Shown: positions 1 through 8,636, numbered from the stretch's first letter. The stretch is 64,000 nucleotides of DNA from Brumimicrobium mesophilum (GCF_003025005.1 NZ_PVSS01000017.1:1-64000), one strand, 5' to 3'. A program made the numbers and translations. The notes: generated by a model from the sequence alone, not told the origin.

Positions 1-1039
1 ATTGAACGTAAAATTCATAATCTGTATCTGCGGTCAAACCTGTTAAATTGTAAGGGTTAGCAACACCTGAAACAGTTGTTCCATTACCAGCAGTAAATCC
101 TGGAGATCCATATTCAATATTATATAAAGATGCAGTTCCGTTTTCAGTCCATGATAAATCTGCTGTTGTTGTCGTTAAATTACTTACTGTTAAAGCAGTA
201 GGTGCTAAACAAGTAGGTGGTGTTGAGAAACTAAAAGGTCCCTCAAAAACACTTAAATCACCTCCACCACAGTCTGATTGAACATAAAAATCGTAATCAG
301 TTTCCGCAGAAAGTACAGTAATATTATATGGATTTGATGTTACAGCCACAGTTGTTCCTGAACCTGGAGCAAAACCTGGCGCACCATACTCAATGTTCCA
401 TGCAGCTGCCGAACCATTTTCAGTCCAACTTAAATCCGCAGTGAAAGGCGTGATATTAGCAGTAGCTAATGATGTTGGACTAGGACAGGTAGGTATTCCT
501 GAGACACTAATATCATCTAAGTATAATCCAAACTCGTCTTGTGATATTGCTTGAAAAGCAATATAAATTGTTTGACCTACATATGAAGTTAAAAAGTACT
601 CATACTCTGTCCAGGAAGTAGGAGGTTGAACAGCGGCTTGTAATGTGGTAGAGAAATCAGCAACAGCTGTTCCTGTTGTTGAAATTAAAATGTTGAACTC
701 CTCAAGAAAAGAGGAAGATCTGTTTTTACCATATAATTTTAATAAATCGCTTGTACCCGCTGTTACGGTTATCGCTGGTGTTATCAAGTAATCGTCATGC
801 GCCACCGATGAATATTCTATATACGCAGAATTTGCACCAGAGTTTGCACTGCCAGAAGGTGGAACTCCAAATTCCCACTCTTTTGCATCTGCATTATTGT
901 TAATTGCTGACCATCCGGCAGGAATAATTGTTCCTCCTTCAAAATCTTCTGTAAATTGCGCAGAAGTATAGCCAACAAAGGAAGTGGTTGCCAAAATAGC
1001 TAAACCATAATTCCTTAGTTTTTGTAAAATCTTTTTCAT
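1..1039 (-). CDS. Secreted fibronectin type III repeat protein, partial (3' end beyond window)
   Basis: The reading frame is open from an ATG at 1039 to the left edge with no stop, so the C-terminus is missing. The N-terminus is a signal peptide (MKKILQKL, then a hydrophobic stretch ending near TSAQ). About 140 residues follow that resemble the cleaved-adhesin / choice-of-anchor-J jelly-roll domain (motifs TEDFEGG, GWSAINN, YLDDISVSG). Two fibronectin-III-like repeats of about 92 residues come next, each with the signature ADLSWTENG, NIEYG.PGF and TDY.FYVQ. This architecture is typical of large T9SS-exported adhesins or hydrolases in Bacteroidota; a C-terminal sorting domain is expected outside the window but cannot be seen. 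The gene is monocistronic on the visible side, with its own promoter upstream. The exact function is unknown. Confidence 0.85.
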   Translation of the reverse strand, partial: MKKILQKLRNYGLAILATTSFVGYTSAQFTEDFEGGTIIPAGWSAINNNADAKEWEFGVPPSGSANSGANSAYIEYSSVAHDDYLITPAITVTAGTSDLLKLYGKNRSSSFLEEFNILISTTGTAVADFSTTLQAAVQPPTSWTEYEYFLTSYVGQTIYIAFQAISQDEFGLYLDDISVSGIPTCPSPTSLATANITPFTADLSWTENGSAAAWNIEYGAPGFAPGSGTTVAVTSNPYNITVLSAETDYDFYVQSDCGGGDLSVFEGPFSFSTPPTCLAPTALTVSNLTTTTADLSWTENGTASLYNIEYGSPGFTAGNGTTVSGVANPYNLTGLTADTDYEFYVQ

Positions 1040-1070
1040 AGGAAAGTTTTTAATTGATAATTGTGACTAC

Positions 1071-1102
1071 CAAACATAGAGAAATAATTTGGGTTAAACA
1101 AA
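1071..1102 (-). promoter_or_regulatory. Bacteroidota-type promoter for the fibronectin-repeat gene
   Basis: Read on the minus strand, TATGTTTG (1071-1078) matches the -7 consensus TAnnTTTG. A TTTG -33 element (1099-1102) lies 20 bases upstream. The predicted leader is about 25 nt. A second -7-like octamer, TACATTTG, lies at 1099-1106 and overlaps the -33 element, so a second start is possible. Confidence 0.6.
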
Positions 1103-1670
1103 TGTAAAATTAACATTTGTTTTGATTATTACTTTCCAAAACTCTTCAAAAACACCTGAAAACCACCTATTTAGAGTGGCGTATGCATGCATAACTTTTG
1201 ATATAAGAATGATTGAATTGAATTATCTTATTATGCAAAAGTGCTTCTTTAGAATATTAACGCAATAAAATCATATTAAAATAGTAATACAGGTATCTCC
1301 ACAAAATCTCATTTATTATATTATCATAAATCAAGCAAGTAGTTAAAACCTAATCCTTGGATGAAAATCTGTATTGAACTATTATTCTTCGCTGTCCTCT
1401 AAAAGGAACAACAATTTAATTGAAAGAATTACTGACAATCTGTAAAAGAGAAACACTGAGAATTTTTTTTCTTTTGATTTTTATCCTCCAAACAAGGCAT
1501 GTGTAATTATCTAATTTACACGAACTAGAGTAACTCAACAGTGATGATTTTAAGCTGTGATTAATAAGGGCAAGCCTCCACCAATTTAATTAATACATCT
1601 ATATATATAAAATGATAAACATAATCGAGAAGTTAAAAGAATATTCAAATCTGAAACCGTCCAAAAACAC
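1103..1670. other. Intergenic region with no recognisable gene
   Basis: About 570 bases of AT-rich sequence separate the promoter of the left gene from the terminator of the SDR/glmS operon. All frames are broken by stops. The only structure I noticed is a 12-base perfect palindrome, TATGCATGCATA, at 1182-1193. I see no RNA gene. Confidence 0.5.
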
Positions 1671-1704
1671 AAAATGAGCGTACCGAAGTACACTCATTTC
1701 TTTT
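1671..1704 (-). terminator. Rho-independent terminator with UUCG tetraloop, end of SDR/glmS operon
   Basis: On the minus strand the stem GAGTGTAC / GTACGCTC, extended by AAAT/ATTT, closes a TTCG loop in the C(UUCG)G context. It is followed by TTTTGTGTTTTT. One G-U wobble pairs only in the minus-strand RNA, which fixes the direction. It lies 20 bases beyond the SDR stop codon. Confidence 0.85.
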
Positions 1705-1720
1705 AAAAATATCTACTTGA

Positions 1721-2503
1721 CTACAGTGACTTTGTTCTACCTCCGTCTACTGGTACGTTAATTCCATTGATGTAGCTTGCAGCTGGACTTGCTAAAAAAG
1801 CCACAGCATTGGCAATTTCTTCAGGTTGAGCTATACGCTTCATTGGCGATTGTGCCGCCATACTTCCTAAAATCTCTTCATAATTCAACCCGGTTGATTG
1901 AGCTGCTTTATTTTCAGCAATCGATTGCAAACGAACAGTATTAGTAGCTCCAGGTAAAACATTGTTAACTGTAATATTATACTGTCCTAGTTCATTGGCC
2001 AATGTCTTACTCCAGTTAGCAACTGCACCACGGATCGTATTTGAAACACCCAATCCGTCCAAAGGTTGTTTTACACTTGTAGAAATAATATTTATAATGC
2101 GACCATAACCTTCTTTTTTCATACCAGGATAAAGTGCTTGAACCAAAATGTGATTACAGATAAGGTGATTTGTAAAAGCCTCATTGAATTCTTCAATCTT
2201 TGCTTTTCTAATCGGTCCCCCTTTTGGTCCTCCTGTATTATTGAGTAGGATATGTGCATTATTTTTATTTGCCCATTCTTTAATTTTTCTGTCTAACTCT
2301 AGAGGTTGTGAAAAATCCGCAACGATATAATCGTTCTTAGCATTTGGCTCAAGTTCTTTAAGCACTGCTTTCAATTTCTCTTCATTCCTTGCGACCAAAG
2401 TAATTGATGCACCTAATTTAGATAATTTCAAAGCAGACTCTCTACCTATCCCTTGTGTACTTCCGCATACAACTGCATGCTTACCTTTTAAATCAATGTT
2501 CAT
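1721..2503 (-). CDS. SDR-family oxidoreductase with atypical active site
   Basis: A 260-residue Rossmann protein of the short-chain dehydrogenase/reductase family, closest in style to 3-oxoacyl-ACP-reductase-like members. The dinucleotide motif GSTQGIG is at residues 14-20 and a variant NNTGG motif at 88-92. In place of the catalytic Tyr-x-x-x-Lys the sequence reads S154-N-T-I-R158, so both Tyr and Lys are absent. This matches my recollection of a BKR-like SDR subgroup that lacks the canonical tetrad. The C-terminal GG..INVPVDGG pattern (246-255) is ordinary. It starts 6 bases after the glmS stop and is therefore the last gene of the glmS operon. Whether it is an active dehydrogenase, and on what substrate, cannot be told from the sequence. 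Confidence 0.88.
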   Translation of the reverse strand: MNIDLKGKHAVVCGSTQGIGRESALKLSKLGASITLVARNEEKLKAVLKELEPNAKNDYIVADFSQPLELDRKIKEWANKNNAHILLNNTGGPKGGPIRKAKIEEFNEAFTNHLICNHILVQALYPGMKKEGYGRIINIISTSVKQPLDGLGVSNTIRGAVANWSKTLANELGQYNITVNNVLPGATNTVRLQSIAENKAAQSTGLNYEEILGSMAAQSPMKRIAQPEEIANAVAFLASPAASYINGINVPVDGGRTKSL

Positions 2504-2509
2504 ACTTTT

Positions 2510-4357
2510 TTATTCTACAGTTACCGATTTAGCTAAATTTCTTGGTTGATCAACATTTGCTCCTCTCATTACTGCAACATAATAAGAAATTAATTGAAAA
2601 GGAATTGTTGTTAACAAAGGAGTTAAATATTCGTGAGTATCAGGGATTTCTATATAGTGATCCGCCATTTCCTTCACTTGAGCATCACCTTCAGTTATAA
2701 TTGCTATAACTTTACCTTTTCTTGCTTTAACCTCTTGAATATTACTCACCACTTTCTCGTAAGACGTACCTTTGGTCGCGATAACGAAAACTGGCATTTC
2801 TTCATCAATTAAAGCAATAGGTCCATGTTTCATTTCCGCAGCTGGATATCCTTCCGCATGAATATATGAAATCTCTTTTAATTTTAATGCTCCTTCTAAT
2901 GCAACTGGGAATGAGTTTCCTCTTCCTAAATATAAAGCATTTGTTGCATCTTTATAAATAGCAGCGATTTCTTCAATTTTCTTACTTTTTTCAAGAATTT
3001 TAGCCACTTTATCCGGAATAAGCTCCATTTCTGTGATAATTCTTCTGAAATCAGTTTCATTAATTGATCCTTTTTTACGTGCAATTGTTAATGCCATTAA
3101 TGTAAGAACTGTAACCTGAGCAGTAAAAGCCTTCGTTGAAGCCACACCTATTTCTGGACCTGCGTGAGTATAAGAACCCGCATCAGTTATTCTTGAAATT
3201 GATGACCCAACTACATTACAAATCCCTAGGATGGTTGCTCCTTTAGACTTTGCTAAATTTAGAGCAGCCATAGTATCTGCTGTTTCTCCTGATTGAGAAA
3301 TTGCAATCACAATATCATTTTCATTTATGATAGGATTTCTGTATCTAAACTCTGAAGCATATTCAACTTCAACAGGAATTCTTGTTAAATCTTCAAACAA
3401 GTACTCACCTACTAATGCCGCATGCCATGAAGTACCACAAGCAACCATTATAATTCTTTTAGCTTTTGCTAGTTTGGTTTCATAATCTTTTATTCCACCT
3501 AGTCCTACCCAGCCATCTTCAACATTAAGTCTTCCTCTAAAACAATCCATTATCGAACGTGGCTGCTCATGGATTTCTTTTAACATGAAATGCTCATATC
3601 CACCCTTTTCGATAGCCTCTAATTGAAGTTCTAAATGTTGAATATATGGAGTTTTCTCTTGATTTTGAATACTGAAGATTCTTAATCCTTCATTTCTATC
3701 AACAATAGCTATTTCCTCATCTTCCATATATACAACTTCGTTTGTATACTCAATTATTGGAGTTGCATCGGAAGCCAAGAAGAAATCTCCGTTTTTTCCA
3801 ATTCCAACAACTAATGGGCTAGATTTACGAGCAGCAATTAATTGATTTGGATTGTCTTTACTTAAAACCACAATTGCATATGCACCAATAACACTGTTTA
3901 AAGCTATTCTTACTGCTTCAGCAGTTTTTACTTTTTCATTGGTCTTAATGTCATCAATTAAATGAATAAGGACCTCTGTATCCGTTTCACTCTTAAAAAC
4001 ATAACCTCTTGACACCAATTCCTCTTTCAAAGAATCATAGTTCTCAATAATTCCATTATGAATTAAGGCCATTTCTCCATCAGTAGAGATGTGAGGATGA
4101 GCATTTACGTTGTTAGGCAAACCATGAGTTGCCCAACGCGTATGCCCAATACCAATTGTACCAGAAGTATCCTGTTCAGCTGAAAAATCTTCCAACTCTG
4201 AAACTTTACCTTGGCGTTTGTAGTTGTTTAATCCAGATTCATTATTTAGAACTGCAATTCCAGCGCTATCATAACCTCGGTATTCAAGTCTTTTAAGTCC
4301 TTTTAAAATAATAGGGAAAGCTTGTTCTTTTCCAATGTAAGCAACAATTCCACACAT
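2510..4357 (-). CDS. glmS: Glutamine--fructose-6-phosphate aminotransferase (isomerizing)
   Basis: Makes glucosamine-6-phosphate from fructose-6-phosphate and glutamine, the first committed step toward UDP-GlcNAc for peptidoglycan and LPS. The protein is 615 residues, close to the family's usual 609. The N-terminus MCGIVAYIG exposes the class II amidotransferase nucleophile Cys2 after Met removal. Two sugar-isomerase (SIS) domains follow at roughly 290-430 (ACGTSWHA, ISQSGETADT) and 465-600 (GRGNSFPVALEGALKLKE). The C-terminus DQPRNLAKSVTVE is the conserved family ending. The gene sits 27 bases after a DUF4270 lipoprotein gene and 6 bases before an SDR gene, all co-directional, so it is probably co-transcribed. 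I see no ribozyme-like leader in the short gap. Confidence 0.97.
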   Translation of the reverse strand: MCGIVAYIGKEQAFPIILKGLKRLEYRGYDSAGIAVLNNESGLNNYKRQGKVSELEDFSAEQDTSGTIGIGHTRWATHGLPNNVNAHPHISTDGEMALIHNGIIENYDSLKEELVSRGYVFKSETDTEVLIHLIDDIKTNEKVKTAEAVRIALNSVIGAYAIVVLSKDNPNQLIAARKSSPLVVGIGKNGDFFLASDATPIIEYTNEVVYMEDEEIAIVDRNEGLRIFSIQNQEKTPYIQHLELQLEAIEKGGYEHFMLKEIHEQPRSIMDCFRGRLNVEDGWVGLGGIKDYETKLAKAKRIIMVACGTSWHAALVGEYLFEDLTRIPVEVEYASEFRYRNPIINENDIVIAISQSGETADTMAALNLAKSKGATILGICNVVGSSISRITDAGSYTHAGPEIGVASTKAFTAQVTVLTLMALTIARKKGSINETDFRRIITEMELIPDKVAKILEKSKKIEEIAAIYKDATNALYLGRGNSFPVALEGALKLKEISYIHAEGYPAAEMKHGPIALIDEEMPVFVIATKGTSYEKVVSNIQEVKARKGKVIAIITEGDAQVKEMADHYIEIPDTHEYLTPLLTTIPFQLISYYVAVMRGANVDQPRNLAKSVTVE

Positions 4358-4384
4358 AGTTAAATATTATTAAGTTAATCATTA

Positions 4385-5710
4385 TTAAAGCACTGTGTAC
4401 ACAATACTTAGTTTAGGTTTGTTTTTATTTGGCGTATCAGAACCATTAAATAAGATACGTTCTGCAGTTGTATTAAATTTAGTAGGAGAAACAAAGATAC
4501 CAGAATTAGGAGCTTCTCCTAAAACAATCTGCTGAATATATGTTCTCAAATTAATTACATAGGATTTACGTGTAGAATTGAATGAAACATTTTCAGTTTC
4601 ACTTACTACATATTTCTTTCCATCTCCTAATATTTCAGAACTTACTCGTACATCAGAGCTTGGGTAAAAATTACTTCCCTGATAATAACTTACAGGTAGT
4701 TCTAAAGTTGCTTTTTGTATAATGATGTTTTTTGGTAAAGAATCTATTGAACTAAAATCAATTTTCGCTCTAGTAGAAAAAGCCTGGGCATAAAACTCCG
4801 TTTGACCCAAATCATTATCATTGATCACCTGTTCTACTCGGGTACCAGAATAGTCTGTAACAACATTGTTGAAATCAATTGCCGACCCTGTAATTAAAAA
4901 ATCATAACTTCCTTGTTCTCCATTAGCTGTGTAATAAACAGTCATTTTAGATGCTGGCAAAGTAGATGAAAGATATAGTATTGTTCCCTCACCTGGAGAC
5001 TGAAAGCTATTATTCACTTTAAAATGAAGTCCTTTGAAACTTTGCAAAAAATCTGCATCACTAGTTGAATTTTCAGCTATAGACAACATATTACGCGCAA
5101 AAACGGTATCCAATGGTATTCTTAACTGTGGATTTAAAGTATCGTTTCCAACAACTGCATTTTTCAATGGATCTGGAGTAATCAAGCCTTCACCATTCAC
5201 AGTAGGAACCAATTGTTCCGTTCCAACAGAAGCAACAGAAGATCTTGTATAACTAGAATCTCGTGTCAATTCATCAGTAATTTCGTAAACTTCAAAAAGC
5301 TGTTCAGATATATCTCCATAATACCCTCCAAATTCAAAAGCCATTACAGCAGAATCTATAACCACAGTAGATAAATCACCAAAATCTGGAGAAAAACCAG
5401 ACAAAGTTAATTGCGTATAAAAACTAGCATCAACTTTTCCATAAACCTCATCATTGTAGCTACCCAGAAGATTAAAACTAGGATCCATTGAATAAATAGA
5501 ATCCTCTTCTATGGTATAGGTTTTCAATTGAAAAGTATCAATTACATCAGACCCCATAATATTTTCTGAAGAAAGTGCACTTGCTCCTACCGGATTTCTT
5601 TTCTTCTTACATGAAGAAATGGTTATACTTAAACAAAAAAAAGCAGCGAAAAGTAAAATTACTTTTCGCCACTTTTTCAGAGTATAATTTGTTGTATTTT
5701 GTATCATCAT
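4385..5710 (-). CDS. DUF4270 domain lipoprotein
   Basis: A 441-residue exported protein with a lipobox at SITISSC (Cys34). The positively charged KKWRK stretch precedes the hydrophobic core. The body is beta-rich and repetitive in style (GSYNDEVYGKVDASFYTQL, KATLELPVSYYQGSNFYPSSD), as expected for DUF4270, a Bacteroidota family of unknown function anchored in the outer membrane or facing the periplasm. Its ATG overlaps the stop of the upstream GT5-like gene by 4 bases (ATGA), so translation is probably coupled. From what I know of the phylum, the order GT5-like, DUF4270, glmS next to a divergent panC is a recurring neighbourhood, suggesting an envelope-carbohydrate role. That role is inference. 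Confidence 0.85.
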   Translation of the reverse strand: MMIQNTTNYTLKKWRKVILLFAAFFCLSITISSCKKKRNPVGASALSSENIMGSDVIDTFQLKTYTIEEDSIYSMDPSFNLLGSYNDEVYGKVDASFYTQLTLSGFSPDFGDLSTVVIDSAVMAFEFGGYYGDISEQLFEVYEITDELTRDSSYTRSSVASVGTEQLVPTVNGEGLITPDPLKNAVVGNDTLNPQLRIPLDTVFARNMLSIAENSTSDADFLQSFKGLHFKVNNSFQSPGEGTILYLSSTLPASKMTVYYTANGEQGSYDFLITGSAIDFNNVVTDYSGTRVEQVINDNDLGQTEFYAQAFSTRAKIDFSSIDSLPKNIIIQKATLELPVSYYQGSNFYPSSDVRVSSEILGDGKKYVVSETENVSFNSTRKSYVINLRTYIQQIVLGEAPNSGIFVSPTKFNTTAERILFNGSDTPNKNKPKLSIVYTVL

Positions 5711-6531
5711 TGAATCAATGCTTCTTCATCTATAACTTTATCGAAAAACTCACTCATGACCTTAGGTTGAACTTCTTCAGATTCAAAATCTAATTTGAAA
5801 ACCTCAGAATCATCATATGCTTTTTTCAATTCATCATTAACAGATGCACTTCCCATAACTACTCCATCAGAGTAATTTAAGGCAGCCTTATTTAAACTGG
5901 TATAATCACCTCCTTTAATTGAATCTATTACATCTTCATTAAAGCCTTCAAATTTAAGTTTTTCAACAAACTTCCCCTCCCAATTATTGTTAAACTCATT
6001 ATCATATAAAGAGTAAATAACTTTTGTATCTGAGAAATGTGGGTCATTCTTGTAAATATCTTTTACATACATAGGCATTAAAGAAGTCATCCAACCATGA
6101 CAGTGAATGATATCTGGTTTCCAACCTAATTTTTTCACAGTTTCTAAAACTCCCCTACAGAAGAACATAGAACGTTCATCATTATCATTAAATTCCTCTC
6201 CTTTATCGTTAGAAAAAACACCTTTACGCTTAAAGTACTCATCATTATCGATGAAATAAACCTGCATACGCGCCGTAGGAATAGAAGCTACTTTTATAAT
6301 TAAAGGATGATCCATATCATCGACGATAAGATTCATTCCTGACAATCTAATTACTTCATGCAATTGGTGGCGTCTTTCATTAATCACTCCAAATCGAGGC
6401 ATAAAAACTCTTATTTCTTTGCCACTCTCCTGCACTCCTTGTGGAAGTTTTCGGGCTGCGGTAGACACCTCAGACTTTGGTAAAAATGGTGCAATTTCTT
6501 GCGAAACAAATAGGATTTTCTTTTTCTCCAT
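5707..6531 (-). CDS. Stand-alone N-terminal GT5 (glycogen/starch synthase-like) domain protein
   Basis: The 274 residues match only the N-terminal Rossmann half of glycogen/starch synthases (LFVSQEIAPF, IRVFMPRFG, DIIHCHGWMTSLMP). The C-terminal GT1-type half that binds the nucleotide-sugar is absent. The ADP-glucose-binding signature KTGGLGDV is replaced by KSEVSTAAR near residues 19-27. A glucosyltransferase reaction by this protein alone is therefore unlikely. It is common in Bacteroidota annotation to see such proteins called glycogen synthase, but the sequence does not support activity. It is the first gene of the operon, is translationally coupled to DUF4270, and shares a divergent promoter region with panC. 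A scaffold or binding role is possible. Confidence 0.85.
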   Translation of the reverse strand: MEKKKILFVSQEIAPFLPKSEVSTAARKLPQGVQESGKEIRVFMPRFGVINERRHQLHEVIRLSGMNLIVDDMDHPLIIKVASIPTARMQVYFIDNDEYFKRKGVFSNDKGEEFNDNDERSMFFCRGVLETVKKLGWKPDIIHCHGWMTSLMPMYVKDIYKNDPHFSDTKVIYSLYDNEFNNNWEGKFVEKLKFEGFNEDVIDSIKGGDYTSLNKAALNYSDGVVMGSASVNDELKKAYDDSEVFKLDFESEEVQPKVMSEFFDKVIDEEALIQ

Positions 6532-6556
6532 GAAATGTATTTTGGTAAAACGTTTA

Positions 6557-6564
6557 CAAAAATA
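6557..6564 (-). promoter_or_regulatory. -7 promoter element for the GT5-like/DUF4270/glmS operon
   Basis: On the minus strand TATTTTTG matches TAnnTTTG, 26 bases upstream of the start codon. No clear TTG -33 element is visible at the usual spacing, so the assignment rests on position and the -7 match. Confidence 0.5.
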
Positions 6565-6597
6565 TAAAAAAAAATTCGGAATTTCAGCATAAAAAGA

Positions 6598-6605
6598 TAG
6601 TTTTG
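6598..6605 (+). promoter_or_regulatory. -7 promoter element for panC-ribE
   Basis: TAGTTTTG matches TAnnTTTG and lies 32 bases upstream of the TTG start of panC, giving a leader of about 25 nt. It faces away from the divergent promoter at 6557-6564. Confidence 0.5.
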
Positions 6606-6636
6606 TTGATTTCGCTTTAATATAGCCTTAGAAATT

Positions 6637-7491
6637 TTGGTAGAAATATATAACTTACAAGAACTTAATGATCAACTTTCACCCATAAGGGATAAAGGTT
6701 TGAAAATTGGATTTGTCCCTACAATGGGAGCTTTGCACGATGGACATATCTCATTAATAAATAAAGCAAAGAAAGAATGCGACTTTGTGGTAGTAAGTAT
6801 TTTTGTTAATCCTACTCAATTTAATAACTCTAAAGACCTAGAGCAATATCCAAGAACGGAAAAGGAAGATATCAAACTTCTGAGGAAGAATGAATGTGAT
6901 TTTGTCTTTTTACCTTCAGTTTCTGAAATGTACCCTGAAAATTATGTAGCCGAAAAAGTAGACCTGCATCACATTGAAAATACTATGGAAGGCGCACACC
7001 GTCCTGGACATTTTGATGGTGTAGTAAACATTGTCTCAAGATTTTTCAGAATGGTTCAACCCACAAAAGCATTTTTTGGGAGGAAAGATTTTCAACAAGT
7101 TGCCGTAGTTATTGAAATGGTAAAGCAGTTAAAAATACAGGTGGATATTGTAGTTGTTGACACAAAAAGAAATGCTAGTGGATTAGCAATGAGCAGTCGA
7201 AATTTAAGGTTGAGTGAACAAGAACTTGAACAAGCTGTTGTAATATCTCAAGTTCTCAATAAAGGCCAAGCTTGGGCAAAAACCTATTCTCCAGTGATTA
7301 CTTTAGAGAAAATGAAACGCTATTTTGAAGACAGTGCTCTAAAATTAGAATATTTACAAATTGTTCATCCAGAAACATTGAATGACTTAAATCAATATTG
7401 GGTTCCTGGAGCTACGGCATGTATTGCTGCATTTTGCGGAGATGTAAGATTGATCGACAACATGGAATTGGTTTCGACTGAAGAAAATTAA
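6637..7491 (+). CDS. panC: Pantoate--beta-alanine ligase (pantothenate synthetase)
   Basis: Condenses pantoate and beta-alanine with ATP to form pantothenate, the precursor of CoA. The protein is 284 residues, normal for the family. It shows the nucleotidyltransferase motif GFVPTMGALHDGH (HDGH at 34-37), the substrate-loop region SIFVNPTQF, FFGRKDFQQ and the C-terminal MSSRNLRLS loop. The start is a TTG: the frame is closed by TGA at 6607 and has no ATG between, so a non-ATG start is forced. ribE follows after 11 bases in the same direction. panD, which often accompanies panC, is not adjacent. Confidence 0.95.
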   Translation: MVEIYNLQELNDQLSPIRDKGLKIGFVPTMGALHDGHISLINKAKKECDFVVVSIFVNPTQFNNSKDLEQYPRTEKEDIKLLRKNECDFVFLPSVSEMYPENYVAEKVDLHHIENTMEGAHRPGHFDGVVNIVSRFFRMVQPTKAFFGRKDFQQVAVVIEMVKQLKIQVDIVVVDTKRNASGLAMSSRNLRLSEQELEQAVVISQVLNKGQAWAKTYSPVITLEKMKRYFEDSALKLEYLQIVHPETLNDLNQYWVPGATACIAAFCGDVRLIDNMELVSTEEN

Positions 7492-7502
7492 AACAAAAGA
7501 TT

Positions 7503-8084
7503 ATGTTTACTGGAATAATAGAAGACCTTGGCGAAATTAAAAACATCGAACGAGAAGGAAGTAACATTCATTATACGCTAACTTGCTCTTTTGTAAATGA
7601 ATTAAAAATCGATCAAAGTTTGGCTCACAATGGTGTTTGTTTAACAGTTGTAAACCTTGACGCGGAAAACTACACTGTTACCGCAATTGACGAAACCTTA
7701 AATAAAACAAGTCTCTCAGATTGGGGAATTGGAGACAAAGTAAACCTTGAAAGATGTATGTCCGCCAATGGTCGTTTTGATGGACACATTGTGCAAGGTC
7801 ATGTGGACACAACTGGAAAGTGTATTTCTATAATTGAAAAAGACGGAAGTTGGGTATTTACATTCCAATACACCACAGAAAACATGACTGTAGAAAAAGG
7901 CTCAATTACCGTAAACGGAGCAAGTTTAACCGTTGTTGATTCAAAAGATGATCAATTCTCAGTACATATTATTCCTTACACTTATGAGCACACTCAGTTT
8001 CATGCCTTAAAAGTTGGTAGTACAGTGAATTTGGAGTTTGACATTTTAGGAAAGTATATTGCCAAGATGATGAGGAGGAATTAG
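7503..8084 (+). CDS. ribE: Riboflavin synthase subunit alpha
   Basis: Dismutates two 6,7-dimethyl-8-ribityllumazine molecules to riboflavin and the pyrimidinedione. The protein is 193 residues and made of two homologous lumazine-binding barrels. The diagnostic N-terminus is MFTGIIEDLGEI, and the internal duplication is visible as NGVCLTV (43-49) and NGASLTV (138-144). GHIVQGHVDTTG marks the start of the second barrel. It is co-directional with panC at 11 bases and probably co-transcribed, a vitamin-biosynthesis pairing. A short perfect hairpin lies about 70 bases after the stop. Confidence 0.95.
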   Translation: MFTGIIEDLGEIKNIEREGSNIHYTLTCSFVNELKIDQSLAHNGVCLTVVNLDAENYTVTAIDETLNKTSLSDWGIGDKVNLERCMSANGRFDGHIVQGHVDTTGKCISIIEKDGSWVFTFQYTTENMTVEKGSITVNGASLTVVDSKDDQFSVHIIPYTYEHTQFHALKVGSTVNLEFDILGKYIAKMMRRN

Positions 8085-8154
8085 TAACGAAAATGGATTG
8101 AAGGATTGAAGGATTCAAAAATTTAAAGATAAACATCAATCGAAGATACAATGT

Positions 8155-8178
8155 AGGGACGATTAGCAAATCGTCCAC
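8155..8178. repeat. REP-like palindrome (class 2) downstream of ribE
   Basis: The perfect 8-base inverted repeat GGACGATT / AATCGTCC encloses AGCA at 8157-8176. No U-run follows on the plus strand, so it is more like a dispersed intergenic palindrome than a terminator, though it may stabilise the 3' end of panC-ribE mRNA. A related imperfect hairpin occurs at 30661-30683. Confidence 0.5.
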
Positions 8179-8226
8179 TTTCATTGTGACTAACGATTTT
8201 TATTGAAGGATTCAGATAATTTAGCC

Positions 8227-8261
8227 AAAAAATGCACACCCCAATCAAGGAATGTGCATTT
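8227..8261 (-). terminator. Terminator of the decayed T9SS gene
   Basis: The perfect 9-base stem AAATGCACA / TGTGCATTT (8230-8238 with 8253-8261) is followed on the minus strand by a run of six T. It sits directly after the stop codon of the remnant at 8281-8514, supporting that a complete minus-strand gene once ended here. Confidence 0.7.
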
Positions 8262-8280
8262 CTGAATTTAATATTTTCTT

Positions 8281-8514
8281 TTACTTCTCTTTTTTCACAA
8301 TCAATTTAGAGTTCAATTTCATTATTCCATCGTTGTAAATATTGATAAGGTAAACTCCATTTGTGAGATTTCTTGAATCAATAACTTTCTCACCTTCATT
8401 TGCATCAATTGTACCTGACCCCATTTCGATACCATTCAAATTAAAGATTTTGTAGTGAGCATTGTTTAGTTCAGCAAATATTTCCCATTTGATATTTGAA
8501 AAAAAGACCGTTCT
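8281..8514 (-). pseudogene. Remnant of a T9SS type A C-terminal sorting domain
   Basis: On the minus strand a frame closed by TAA at 8281-8283 reads about 77 residues with the classic sorting-domain pattern: HYKIFNLNGIEMGSGTID, then DSRNLTNGVYLINIYNDG, and a basic end LIVKKEK. The frame is blocked by a TGA at 8515-8517 and has no plausible start, signal peptide or passenger domain. The rest of the gene is gone. What is left is the last secretion-signal segment plus its terminator. It is either a deletion relic or the tail of a gene displaced by the frameshifted protein next door. Confidence 0.75.
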
Positions 8515-8636
8515 TCAGTAATTAAATAAGCACTTAGTTTATAGGTCGTAACATTTTTCACTTTTCACACCAACTACCCCCTTATTTTACACGTTAATAT
8601 TACTAAAGGAACTCTTTCGAAATTAATATATTTTCC

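Noticed and set aside
5707-6531. Functional glycogen synthase (glgA)
   Set aside because: Only the N-terminal half is present and the ADP-glucose loop is replaced, so the usual name would mislead.
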